A DNA stretch of 64,000 nt from Pseudomonadota bacterium (GTDB lineage Bacteria; Pseudomonadota; Gammaproteobacteria; Burkholderiales; JAKAFK01). The translations under genes were made by a program, and so were the position numbers. The notes beneath the pieces were generated by a model. It had not been told where the DNA came from. It saw nothing but the letters and a program-made list of their open reading frames with translations, and made no database searches. Shown piece by piece: positions 26,926-34,608 of this stretch; position 1 is the first letter of the stretch; each line of letters opens with the position of its first letter. The DNA lies in NCBI GenBank assembly GCA_021788645.1, contig JAJYKK010000005.1, forward strand, positions 1 to 64,000, given 5' to 3'.

Positions 26926-27872
26926 CCCACACCACCGGGATACTGTTTCAATTGGCCCAATCCATCGGCGTCGTGCTCCTCGCACCGCTGTGGCTTGGCT
27001 GGGTCAACCAGTGGCGCGCGTGGCTTCAGAACAGGAAGGGTCCCGGCGTGCTGCAACCCTATCGCACCATGGGGAAGCTCTTCGCCAAGGACGCCGTCCT
27101 CGCCCACAATGCTTCGCCCCTTTTTCGCGCCACCCCTTATATCCTGTTCGGCTGCATGTGGCTTGCCGCCGCCATCGTCCCCATCCTGGCCACCGACCTG
27201 CCGTTTGCCCCCGCCGCGGATGTCATCGCGCTAGTCGGCGTCTTCGCCCTCGCCCGCGTGTTCCTGTCCCTCGCCGCCATGGACGTGGGCACCGCTTTCG
27301 GCAGCCTGGGGGCACGCCGCGAGATGCTGGTCGCCTTCCTCGCCGAGCCGGCGCTGCTGATGGTGTTCTTCAACGCCTCGCTCATCAGCCATTCGACCTC
27401 GCTCACCACCATCGTGGGCGTGCTCGCGCACCGGCAATTCGCCCTCTATCCGGGCATGGCCTTCTCCGGCGTCGCCTTCGCCATGGTCCTGCTGGCGGAA
27501 AACGCCCGGATCCCGGTCGACAATCCGGCCACCCACCTCGAACTGACGATGATCCACGAGGCCATGATTCTGGAGTATTCCGCCCGCCATCTCGCCCTGA
27601 TTGAATGGGCGAGCGCGCTCAAGCTCCTCACCTATACCACCATCGGCATCGCCTTGTTTCTGCCCTGGGGCATCGCCGAAGCGGGGGATTGGGGCGCGCT
27701 GCCGCTGTCCCTCGCGCTGCTCGCGGTTAAGCTGTGCTTCCTGGGGGCAGCCCTTGCCGGACTGGAGACCTTGTCGGCGAAAGTTCGCATCTTCCGGGCG
27801 CCGGAATTCCTCGGCACCGCCTTTCTTTTGGGCGTGCTGGGCATGCTCAACTACTTCCTGATCGGCGCATAA
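26922..27872 (+). CDS. hyfC: Hydrogenase-4-like subunit C (NuoH-like)
   Basis: A 316-residue membrane protein of eight helices, homologous to HyfC/HycD and NuoH. It joins the peripheral redox arm to the pump. Conserved blocks are NRKGPGVLQPYRTMGKLFAKD near the N-terminus (the quinone-site loop in complex I), GSLGARREMLVAFLAEPAL, and ENARIPVDNPATHLELTMIH. It overlaps hyfB and is followed by hyfE after four bases. Confidence 0.93.
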   Translation: MTHTTGILFQLAQSIGVVLLAPLWLGWVNQWRAWLQNRKGPGVLQPYRTMGKLFAKDAVLAHNASPLFRATPYILFGCMWLAAAIVPILATDLPFAPAADVIALVGVFALARVFLSLAAMDVGTAFGSLGARREMLVAFLAEPALLMVFFNASLISHSTSLTTIVGVLAHRQFALYPGMAFSGVAFAMVLLAENARIPVDNPATHLELTMIHEAMILEYSARHLALIEWASALKLLTYTTIGIALFLPWGIAEAGDWGALPLSLALLAVKLCFLGAALAGLETLSAKVRIFRAPEFLGTAFLLGVLGMLNYFLIGA

Positions 27873-27876
27873 GCCC

Positions 27877-28539
27877 ATGGCCGTCCCCCTGTCCTCACAG
27901 CTGATCAATCTGTTCGCGGCGCTCCTGCTGCTCATCGCCTTCGCCATGTTGTCCCAGCGCCGGGTGCTCTCCCTCATCAACCTGTATGCGCTGCAAGGAC
28001 TCGTGCTCGCGCTCAGCACGGCCACCGTGGCCTATTCCACCCACCAGGAGCACCTCTACTATTCCGCCGCCCTCACCCTGTTCCTCAAGGTGCTGTTGCT
28101 GCCCTGGATCCTGCACCGGCTGATCCGCCGCCTGAACATCAAATGGGATGTCGAAACGCTCCTCAACATCCCGACCACGATGCTCCTGGGAATCGCGCTG
28201 GTCATCATGGCCTTCAACGTCGCCCTGCCCATCTCGCAGATGGCGGGAACCTTCACGCGCGCCACGCTGGGCATCGCCACGGCGAGCGTGCTGCTGTCCT
28301 TCCTGATGATGATCACGCGGCGCAAGGCGGTGCCCCAGGTCATCGGATTCCTGTCCATGGAAAACGGCCTGTTTTTCGCGGCGACCAGCGCCACCTACGG
28401 CATGCCCATGGTGGTCGAACTCGGCATCGCGCTGGACGTCCTGGTGGGCACCGTGATCCTCGGCATCTTTTTCTTCCAGATCCGCGAAGCGTTCGACAGC
28501 CTCGAACTCCGACATCTGGAACGGTTGAGGGAAGATTGA
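27877..28539 (+). CDS. hyfE: Hydrogenase-4-like subunit E (NuoK-like)
   Basis: A 220-residue membrane protein of about seven helices, homologous to HyfE; part of it resembles NuoK. Hydrophobic segments run across the chain, and the C-terminal QVIGFLSMENGLFFAATS and VVELGIALDVLVGTVILG keep the buried Glu residues of the proton path. Its stop is directly followed by the GTG of hyfF. Confidence 0.88.
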   Translation: MAVPLSSQLINLFAALLLLIAFAMLSQRRVLSLINLYALQGLVLALSTATVAYSTHQEHLYYSAALTLFLKVLLLPWILHRLIRRLNIKWDVETLLNIPTTMLLGIALVIMAFNVALPISQMAGTFTRATLGIATASVLLSFLMMITRRKAVPQVIGFLSMENGLFFAATSATYGMPMVVELGIALDVLVGTVILGIFFFQIREAFDSLELRHLERLRED

Positions 28540-29988
28540 GTGGAAATTGCATGGGTACTCGGCGCCCCCCTCCTGGGCGGACTGCTGCTGGCCTTCTGGG
28601 GCGCCCGACGGTGGGCGGCGGAACTCAACGCGTGGGTCAGTTGCTTCACTCTGCTGGCCGCCGCCGCGCTCACCGTACGCATCATCGAGCATGGCCCCAT
28701 GCTTCGCTTCGGGCAGCAATTCTTCGTCGATTCCTTCAATGTGTTTCTGGTGGCGCTGACCGCCTTCGTCGGCTTTACGACGTCGCTCTTCTCCCGTCCC
28801 TACATGCGCATCGAGCAGGAGCACGGCAAGCTGACGCCCAACATGCTGCGCCTCTACCACAGCATGTTCCAGCTCTTCATCTTCACTATGCTGCTCGCGC
28901 TCCTGACCAACAACATGGGGATCCTGTGGGTCGCGATGGAGGCGGCCACGCTCACGACCGTCCTGCTGGTGAGCCTCTACCGCACCCCGTCCAGCCTGGA
29001 GGCCGCCTGGAAGTATTTCATCTTGTGCGGGGTGGGCATCGCCCAGGCGCTGTTCGGCACCATCTTGCTCTATTTCGCCGCGGAAAAGCTGCTGGGTGCG
29101 GGAGGGCAGGCCCTGCTGTGGACCCACCTCGACGCGGTTCGAACCCAGCTTGAGCCGACGGTACTCTCGCTCGCCTTCGTCTTCCTGCTGGTGGGCTATG
29201 GCACCAAGGTCGGTCTCGTGCCCTTGCACAGCTGGCTCCCGGATGCCCATGCGGAGGGCCCCACGCCGGTGTCTGCGGTGCTTTCGGGGCTGCTGCTCAA
29301 TGTGGCCCTGTACGCGGTCATCCGCTGCAAGATTCTGGTCGACGGCGCGTTGCAGTCACACTTGGCGGGCGATCTCATGATGGCATTCGGGCTCCTGTCC
29401 GTCGTCGTGGCCACGTTCTTCCTTGCGCGCCAGAAAGACATCAAACGGTTATTCGCCTACTCTTCCATCGAGCACATGGGCCTTACCACCTTTGCGTTCG
29501 GCATGGGCGGGCCGGTGGGCACCTTCGCGGCCCTCCTGCACATGACCGTCCATTCGCTCACCAAGTCGGCCATCTTCTTCACCGTGGGACATGCCGCCCA
29601 AAAGGCCGGGACGCAATCCATGGACCGCATCCGCGGACTCATCCGGCAAAGCCCCGCGATCGGCTGGGGCCTCATGCTGGGGACATTGGCCATTCTCGGT
29701 ATGCCGCCATTCGGCGTCTTCACCAGCGAGTTTCTGATCCTGACCACTGCCATGCATCATCAGCCTTGGGCGACGCCGTTCCTGCTCTTGTCGCTGGCCG
29801 TCGCGTTTGCCGGGATTTTCGGCAAGGTCCAGCCGATGGTGTTCGGCGAGACCACCGTGCAGCCGCTGCCCCACCGGCCCGCACTGGTCCCGGTTTTCGT
29901 GCATCTGGCGGCCGTCCTGACGCTCGGCCTGCTCATCCCGCCGTATCTCGTCAGCTGGTACCATAGTGCAGCGGCACTGATCGGCTAA
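28540..29988 (+). CDS. hyfF: Hydrogenase-4-like subunit F (antiporter-like)
   Basis: A 482-residue membrane protein with about 14 helices, the second antiporter-like subunit. The key Glu lies in ILWVAMEAATLTTVLLV and the channel Lys in GYGTKVGLVPLHSWLPDAHA, followed by FAYSSIEHMGLTTFAFG and TKSAIFFTVGHA. Start is GTG, immediately after the hyfE stop; no ATG nearby fits. No hyfD gene (a third antiporter-like subunit in E. coli Hyf) lies in this operon. Confidence 0.92.
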   Translation: MEIAWVLGAPLLGGLLLAFWGARRWAAELNAWVSCFTLLAAAALTVRIIEHGPMLRFGQQFFVDSFNVFLVALTAFVGFTTSLFSRPYMRIEQEHGKLTPNMLRLYHSMFQLFIFTMLLALLTNNMGILWVAMEAATLTTVLLVSLYRTPSSLEAAWKYFILCGVGIAQALFGTILLYFAAEKLLGAGGQALLWTHLDAVRTQLEPTVLSLAFVFLLVGYGTKVGLVPLHSWLPDAHAEGPTPVSAVLSGLLLNVALYAVIRCKILVDGALQSHLAGDLMMAFGLLSVVVATFFLARQKDIKRLFAYSSIEHMGLTTFAFGMGGPVGTFAALLHMTVHSLTKSAIFFTVGHAAQKAGTQSMDRIRGLIRQSPAIGWGLMLGTLAILGMPPFGVFTSEFLILTTAMHHQPWATPFLLLSLAVAFAGIFGKVQPMVFGETTVQPLPHRPALVPVFVHLAAVLTLGLLIPPYLVSWYHSAAALIG

Positions 29989-29994
29989 CCCACC

Positions 29995-31539
29995 ATGAAG
30001 AATTCTCACCCGCCCATCGCCTTTGAAGAACTAACCAGCGCCGTGCCGGTGCGCCAGGGCCGCGTCGATGCGGACCGCTGGGTGGCCTACTGCGCCGCCG
30101 TACGCGAGGGCGGCGGCCGACTGGTCGCGCTATGGGGCGCCGACGAGCGCACACACTCCGGGAACTATGCGCTTCATGCGTGCCTGGCCGAGCAACAGGG
30201 CCTGACGTGGCTCACGCTGCCACTGAACGATGCGGCGACGGACTATCCCAGCCTGCACGCGATCTTTCCGGCCGCCGGGCGCATGCAGCGCGCGGTCCAT
30301 GATCTGCTCGGGCTTCAGGCGCGCGATGCGCCCGATACCCGGCCGTGGCTGCGCCACAACGCCTGGGGAGAGCACCAGTTTCCCTTGCGCAAGGATTTCG
30401 ATGCCGCCACCGCTCTTGGCGGCCCGGACGATGCGTACCCGTTCGTGCCGGTGAGCGGCGAGGGCGTCCATGAGATTGCGGTCGGCCCGGTCCATGCGGG
30501 CACGATCGAGCCCGGCCATTTCCGCTTCTCCGTCGTGGGCGAGAAGGTGCTTCGGCTCGAGGAGCGCTTGGGCTACACGCACAAAGGCATCGAAAAGCGC
30601 TTCGAGGGGATGGGCGTCGAGGAAGCGGCCCCTTTGGCCGGGCGAATCAGCGGCGACTCCACGGCCGCCTATGCGTGGGCCTACGCCATGGCCGTCGAAA
30701 GCGCCGCCGGCATCGCCCTGCCCGCGCGCGGCGTATGGCTGCGGGCGCTGCTGCTCGAACGCGAGCGCATGGTCAATCATCTGGGCGATCTCGGGGCGCT
30801 GGGAAACGATGCGGGCCTCGCCTTCGGACTGGCCCAGTTCTCGCGCCTCAAGGAAGACGCGCTACGCGCCAATCAGGCGCTCTTCGGCCACCGCTATGGC
30901 ATGGACGCGATCCGCCCGGGGGGAAGCGTGGTCAGGCTCGACGGCGCCGGGGCAAGTCGCCTCCTCCAGGAACTCAATGCATTGGAAGACGAGGTCCGCC
31001 GACTCAAGCACATCTATGACGAGCACGCCGGCCTCCAGGACCGCCTCCTGACGACCGGGCGGGTGACCCCCGCACTGGCCGCCCAGCTGGGCCTGTGCGG
31101 CCTCGCGGGACGGGCGAGCGGGCAGGCCTGGGATCTGCGCGTCCAATTCCCCCATGCCCCCTACGACCAGCTCGATACACGCATGGCCACCCACCGGGCG
31201 GGCGACGTCGCCGCACGGGTGACGGTGCGCATGGAAGAGCTGCTCGAATCCATCCGGCTGTGCCGCCTGATTCTGCACCGCATGCCCCCCGGCCCGGTGG
31301 CCGTGCCTTGCCCCATTCCGCCTGGGCGGCGAATCGGGGTCGGCTGGGTCGAAGGTTGGCGCGGAGAAGTCCTGGTCGCCTTGACGCTCGACGACGGGCG
31401 CATCGAGCGGCTCCACGCCCATGACCCGTCCTGGCAGAACTGGCCCGCGCTCGAACATGCGATCATGGGCAACATCGTGCCGGACTTTCCGCTCATCAAC
31501 AAATCCTTCAACCTGAGCTACAGCGGGCACGATCTTTGA
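29995..31539 (+). CDS. hyfG: Hydrogenase-4-like large subunit G, lacking Ni-Fe cysteines
   Basis: A 514-residue protein: N-terminal NuoC-like part (about 15-145) fused to a NuoD/hydrogenase-large-subunit-like part (about 165-514), the layout of HyfG/HycE. In active [NiFe]-hydrogenases two CxxC motifs bind nickel. Here the first reads GRISGDSTAAYA (Ser219 and Ser222 in place of both Cys), and the C-terminus FPLINKSFNLSYSGHDL has no Cys. No CxxC occurs anywhere. There is also no C-terminal maturation extension. The protein therefore cannot hold a Ni-Fe site and belongs to the energy-converting-hydrogenase-related (Ehr) type. The stop codon coincides with the start of a 49-bp mobile-element end. 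Confidence 0.92.
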   Translation: MKNSHPPIAFEELTSAVPVRQGRVDADRWVAYCAAVREGGGRLVALWGADERTHSGNYALHACLAEQQGLTWLTLPLNDAATDYPSLHAIFPAAGRMQRAVHDLLGLQARDAPDTRPWLRHNAWGEHQFPLRKDFDAATALGGPDDAYPFVPVSGEGVHEIAVGPVHAGTIEPGHFRFSVVGEKVLRLEERLGYTHKGIEKRFEGMGVEEAAPLAGRISGDSTAAYAWAYAMAVESAAGIALPARGVWLRALLLERERMVNHLGDLGALGNDAGLAFGLAQFSRLKEDALRANQALFGHRYGMDAIRPGGSVVRLDGAGASRLLQELNALEDEVRRLKHIYDEHAGLQDRLLTTGRVTPALAAQLGLCGLAGRASGQAWDLRVQFPHAPYDQLDTRMATHRAGDVAARVTVRMEELLESIRLCRLILHRMPPGPVAVPCPIPPGRRIGVGWVEGWRGEVLVALTLDDGRIERLHAHDPSWQNWPALEHAIMGNIVPDFPLINKSFNLSYSGHDL

Positions 31540-31585
31540 CCAAGTATGAGCGCAAGCCCCTGGCTTTAGCCATGGGGAGGTTCAG
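31537..31585 (+). mobile_element. 49-bp IS200/IS605-like right-end remnant, copy 1
   Basis: This segment recurs inverted at 54744-54792 with a single mismatch (A31555 versus C). It contains an imperfect palindrome, CCCCTGGC paired with GCCATGGGG, loop TTTA, leaving one unpaired T in the 3' arm, followed by AGGTTCAG. A terminal hairpin with a bulged base next to GGTTCA is typical of the right end of IS200/IS605 elements. No transposase or tnpB is adjacent, so it is a remnant or a minimal non-autonomous end. The TGA at its left edge is the hyfG stop. Confidence 0.65.
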
Positions 31586-31613
31586 ATTTCCCGCCTCTTG
31601 AGGACGACGAGAC

Positions 31614-32153
31614 ATGCTCCACCTGCTGCGCCAGATCCTGCGCACCGGCATCAAGACCGACGCCTATCCGGCTCCCGAGGAAACGATGCGCGTGAGGACC
31701 GCGCAATTCGAGGCGGCGGTGCTCAGGCGTTTCGGACGGGCGGCCGCAATCCGTCATGTGGATGCCGGGTCCTGCAATGCCTGCGAGCTCGAGATCAACG
31801 CGCTCAACAACCCATACTACAATTTGGAAGGGTTGGGCATTCATTTCGTCGCAAGCCCCCGCCATGCCGATATACTGCTGGTCACGGGACCCGTCTCGCG
31901 CCATATGGAGACGGCGCTCAGGCGGACCTATGAGGCGATGCCCGAGCCGAAATTCGTCGTGGCGGCCGGCCGCTGCGCCGCGGATGGCGGCGTCTTCGGC
32001 ACCGGTTACGCCTGCCGGGGCGGGGTCGGCGACGTGATCCCGGTCGATGTCTTGGTGCCTGGCTGCCCCCCGACGCCTGCGGATCTCATGCGCGGCATCT
32101 TGGCCGCGATCGCCCCAGGCCGGGACCAGGCAGCGCTTGGCAGCACCACCTGA
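31614..32153 (+). CDS. hyfI: Hydrogenase-4-like small subunit I (NuoB-like)
   Basis: A 179-residue iron-sulfur protein homologous to HyfI/HycG and NuoB. Four cluster ligands are kept: Cys54 and Cys57 (GSCNACELEINAL), Cys121 (AAGRCAADGGVFG) and Cys151 (PGCPPTPADLMRGI), forming the 4Fe-4S cluster nearest the catalytic cleft. The CxxC form is hydrogenase-like; complex I has CC. It lies 74 bases after hyfG; the gap is filled by the mobile-element end, where hyfH (ferredoxin subunit) sits in E. coli. GAGGACGACGAGAC precedes the ATG. Confidence 0.92.
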   Translation: MLHLLRQILRTGIKTDAYPAPEETMRVRTAQFEAAVLRRFGRAAAIRHVDAGSCNACELEINALNNPYYNLEGLGIHFVASPRHADILLVTGPVSRHMETALRRTYEAMPEPKFVVAAGRCAADGGVFGTGYACRGGVGDVIPVDVLVPGCPPTPADLMRGILAAIAPGRDQAALGSTT

Positions 32154-32163
32154 GGAAGACGCG

Positions 32164-32754
32164 ATGGGCTATCGCCTCTCGAAAATCTACACGCGCACCG
32201 GGGATGACGGCACCACCGGACTTTCCGACGGCGCCCGCGTCCGCAAGGACAGCCTGCGGGTCGAGTGCCTGGGGGAGATCGACGAGCTCAACAGCCAGAT
32301 CGGGCTGGTGGCCGCAGAAAACGTGCCGGCGGCCGTTGCCCGCTGCCTCACCGAAATCCAGCATGACCTGTTCGACTTGGGCAAGGAGCTGAGCAGCCCT
32401 GGGACGACCGCCTTGTCCGGGGCGCGGGTCGCGTATCTGGAGACGGTGCTGGATGCACTCAACGCGTCCCTGCCGCCGCTCAAGGAATTCGTGCTTCCCG
32501 GCGGCTCGCGCACGGCCTCCCTCGCCCATGTGGCGCGCGCCGTGTGCCGCCGCGCAGAACGGCGACTGGTCGGCCTCGGGGACATCGAACCCATATCCGG
32601 CACCGCCCGTCGCTACATCAACCGCCTGTCGGACCTGCTTTTTGTGATGGCCCGCTTCCTCAACCGCGAAGGGGGCAGCGCGGAAGTCCTGTGGGACCCG
32701 CGGCGCGGCGACCCTCCGCCGGTTCAGGCGGGAAACACCCCAGTGGACAAATAG
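32164..32754 (+). CDS. Cob(I)alamin adenosyltransferase, PduO type
   Basis: A 196-residue enzyme that transfers the adenosyl group of ATP to cob(I)alamin. The N-terminal ATP loop IYTRTGDDGTTGLSDGARV and the helices VECLGEIDELNSQIGL and RRAERRLVGLG are family signatures, and YINRLSDLLFVMARFLN closes the fold. GAGGAAG precedes the ATG, ten bases after hyfI, so it may be co-transcribed with the hyf-like operon, though no functional link is evident. Its last 31 bases overlap the 3' end of cysM on the other strand. No cobalamin riboswitch was seen. Confidence 0.92.
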   Translation: MGYRLSKIYTRTGDDGTTGLSDGARVRKDSLRVECLGEIDELNSQIGLVAAENVPAAVARCLTEIQHDLFDLGKELSSPGTTALSGARVAYLETVLDALNASLPPLKEFVLPGGSRTASLAHVARAVCRRAERRLVGLGDIEPISGTARRYINRLSDLLFVMARFLNREGGSAEVLWDPRRGDPPPVQAGNTPVDK

Positions 32755-33611
32755 CGGTCTCCGCGGTCGCAGACGATGGAGACAATGACGGCGTCGTCGA
32801 CTTCGGCGGACAGCTTGAGCGCAGCGGCCAGCGCACCGCCCGAGGAGATGCCCGCGAAGATGCCCTCCTCGGCCGCCAGGGCGCGCGCCGTCGCCTCGGC
32901 CTCCCCCTGCGACACGAGCCTCACCTCGTCCACCCATTTCGCGTCGTAGATCTTGGGCAGGTAGGCCTCGGGCCACTTCCGGATACCGGGAATGGACGCG
33001 CCCTCCGCAGGCTGGACGCCGACGATGCGCACCGCCGGGTCCTGCTCCTTGAGATAGCGGCCGCAGCCCATGATGGTTCCGGTCGTGCCCATGCTGCTCA
33101 CGAAATGGGTGATGCGCCCGCCCGTATCGCGCCAGATTTCCGGTCCTGTTCCCTGGTAATGCGCGCGCGGATTGTCGGGGTTCGAGAACTGATCCAGGAT
33201 GTGGCCCCGCCCCTCGCCCTCGAGCCCCTTGGCCACATCGATGGCCTCCTCCATGCTGCCGGCGCGGGAGGTCAGGATGATCTGCGCGCCATACGCGCGC
33301 ATGATGCGCCGGCGCTCCTCGCTCATGTGCTCGGGCATGACGAGGATCATCTTGTACCCGCGAATAGCCGCCGCCATGGCAAGGGCGATCCCGGTGTTGC
33401 CGCTCGTCGCTTCGATCAGGGTGTCGCCCGGAGCGATCTCGCCGCGCGCCTCCGCCCCCTTGACCATGGCGAGGGCCGGGCGATCCTTCACGGAGCCCGC
33501 CGGGTTGTTGCCCTCCAGCTTGACCAGCACGCGATTGCGCGTCGCGCCCGGCAGCCGCTGCAATTGCACGAGCGGCGTATTTCCGACAAACGCCTCGATC
33601 GTCCTAAGCAT
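32724..33611 (-). CDS. cysM: Cysteine synthase B
   Basis: A 295-residue PLP enzyme making cysteine (or S-sulfocysteine from thiosulfate) from O-acetylserine. The PLP lysine is Lys42 in NNPAGSVKDRPA; the phosphate loop is EATSGNTGIALA and the C-terminal Ser site is AGISSGGALAA. The short loop and GTTGTIMGCGRYLKE agree with CysM rather than CysK. ATG at 33611 is the family start; it overlaps the upstream GGQEF gene by eight bases. In a thiosulfate-using lithotroph CysM would be the expected isoform (inference). Confidence 0.93.
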   Translation of the reverse strand: MLRTIEAFVGNTPLVQLQRLPGATRNRVLVKLEGNNPAGSVKDRPALAMVKGAEARGEIAPGDTLIEATSGNTGIALAMAAAIRGYKMILVMPEHMSEERRRIMRAYGAQIILTSRAGSMEEAIDVAKGLEGEGRGHILDQFSNPDNPRAHYQGTGPEIWRDTGGRITHFVSSMGTTGTIMGCGRYLKEQDPAVRIVGVQPAEGASIPGIRKWPEAYLPKIYDAKWVDEVRLVSQGEAEATARALAAEEGIFAGISSGGALAAALKLSAEVDDAVIVSIVCDRGDRYLSTGVFPA

Positions 33612-34596
33612 CGCCCTCACCTTCCGTCGGCGCCTTGCCGCCATAAAGATAGTTGCACTCGTCGATGACGCCCGCCATCGTGACGCGATTCTTTCCATGG
33701 CGTTTCGAGTGCTGCAACGCCTGCTCGCAACGCCGTGCAAAGGCGTCGCGCCGCTCCTCGGGCAGCAGCGAGGCCACGCCAAAGCTCGCCGTCACGGGGG
33801 CCACCAGCGGCAAGATGATCTGGGTCTCCAGCTCCATCCGCAGGCGCTCGGCCACGATGAGCGCCCCCATCTCGTTGGTCTCGGGCAGCAAGACGGCGAA
33901 TTCCTGCCCGCCGTAACGCACGACGAGGTCCACCGCACGCACCGTCTGCCGGAGAATCGTGGCGATGTGCGCGAGCACCTCGTCCCCGACTTCCCGCCCA
34001 TAATCCCCATTGATCTGTGCGAAATCGTCGATGTCGAGGGTGACCAGCGCCAGCGGCCGCCGGTAGCGGTCCCATCGCGAGATCTCGCGCTCCATCTGCG
34101 CATCGAGCTGGGAACGCAGGGGCAACCCGGTCACGGTGTCGACCTCCCGCTGGCTCTTGAGGTCGCTCATGAGCCGCGTGAGCGCGCGGTTGCGCCGCTC
34201 GAGTGCCGCCTTGGCCTCGGCCAGCTCGTGGGTCAACCCGTCGACCTGCTGGCTCAATGCCTCGAACGCCGAGGCATCGAGCTCGCCCACGAGCAACAGC
34301 TGCTCGCCGAGGCGATACACGGTGGCGGACAGAATGCGCCGACGGCTTCCCGCCTGGCCGATGGCCAGCAGGCCTTCATAGACCATGCCCGAGCCCGCCG
34401 GCGCACGCCGGGCGATGTCGCTGAGCGGCGGATCGAGCAACGATTCCATGTCCGCGTGCAGCGCATCCGGCGCCAGCGCGAGGAAACCCTGGTTGGCCTC
34501 GACCACGACGCCCTGCGCCGTCACTACGGCGGCTGCCACCGAGAACAGGGGCTGCAGCCACTCAGGAAGAACGGCAAGCGAAGGAGGCACACTCAC
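33604..34596 (-). CDS. GGDEF-domain protein with variant GGQEF motif
   Basis: A 330-residue soluble protein: a PAS-like sensor region (about 12-110), a coiled coil (about 112-150) and a GGDEF domain (about 150-315). The active-site motif is GGQEF (229-233), with Gln where Asp or Glu normally stands; the inhibitory RxxD site is kept (RAVD, 220-223) at the correct five-residue spacing. It may be a weak or inactive cyclase or a c-di-GMP receptor. Translationally coupled to cysM (eight-base overlap) and 12 bases from the end of manC on the same strand. Confidence 0.9.
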   Translation of the reverse strand: MSVPPSLAVLPEWLQPLFSVAAAVVTAQGVVVEANQGFLALAPDALHADMESLLDPPLSDIARRAPAGSGMVYEGLLAIGQAGSRRRILSATVYRLGEQLLLVGELDASAFEALSQQVDGLTHELAEAKAALERRNRALTRLMSDLKSQREVDTVTGLPLRSQLDAQMEREISRWDRYRRPLALVTLDIDDFAQINGDYGREVGDEVLAHIATILRQTVRAVDLVVRYGGQEFAVLLPETNEMGALIVAERLRMELETQIILPLVAPVTASFGVASLLPEERRDAFARRCEQALQHSKRHGKNRVTMAGVIDECNYLYGGKAPTEGEGDA

Positions 34597-34608
34597 GGCA
34601 GTTCCACC

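Noticed and set aside
24913-32153. Functional formate hydrogenlyase or H2-evolving hydrogenase
   Set aside because: The large subunit lacks every nickel ligand, and there is no formate dehydrogenase, ferredoxin subunit or hyp gene nearby.
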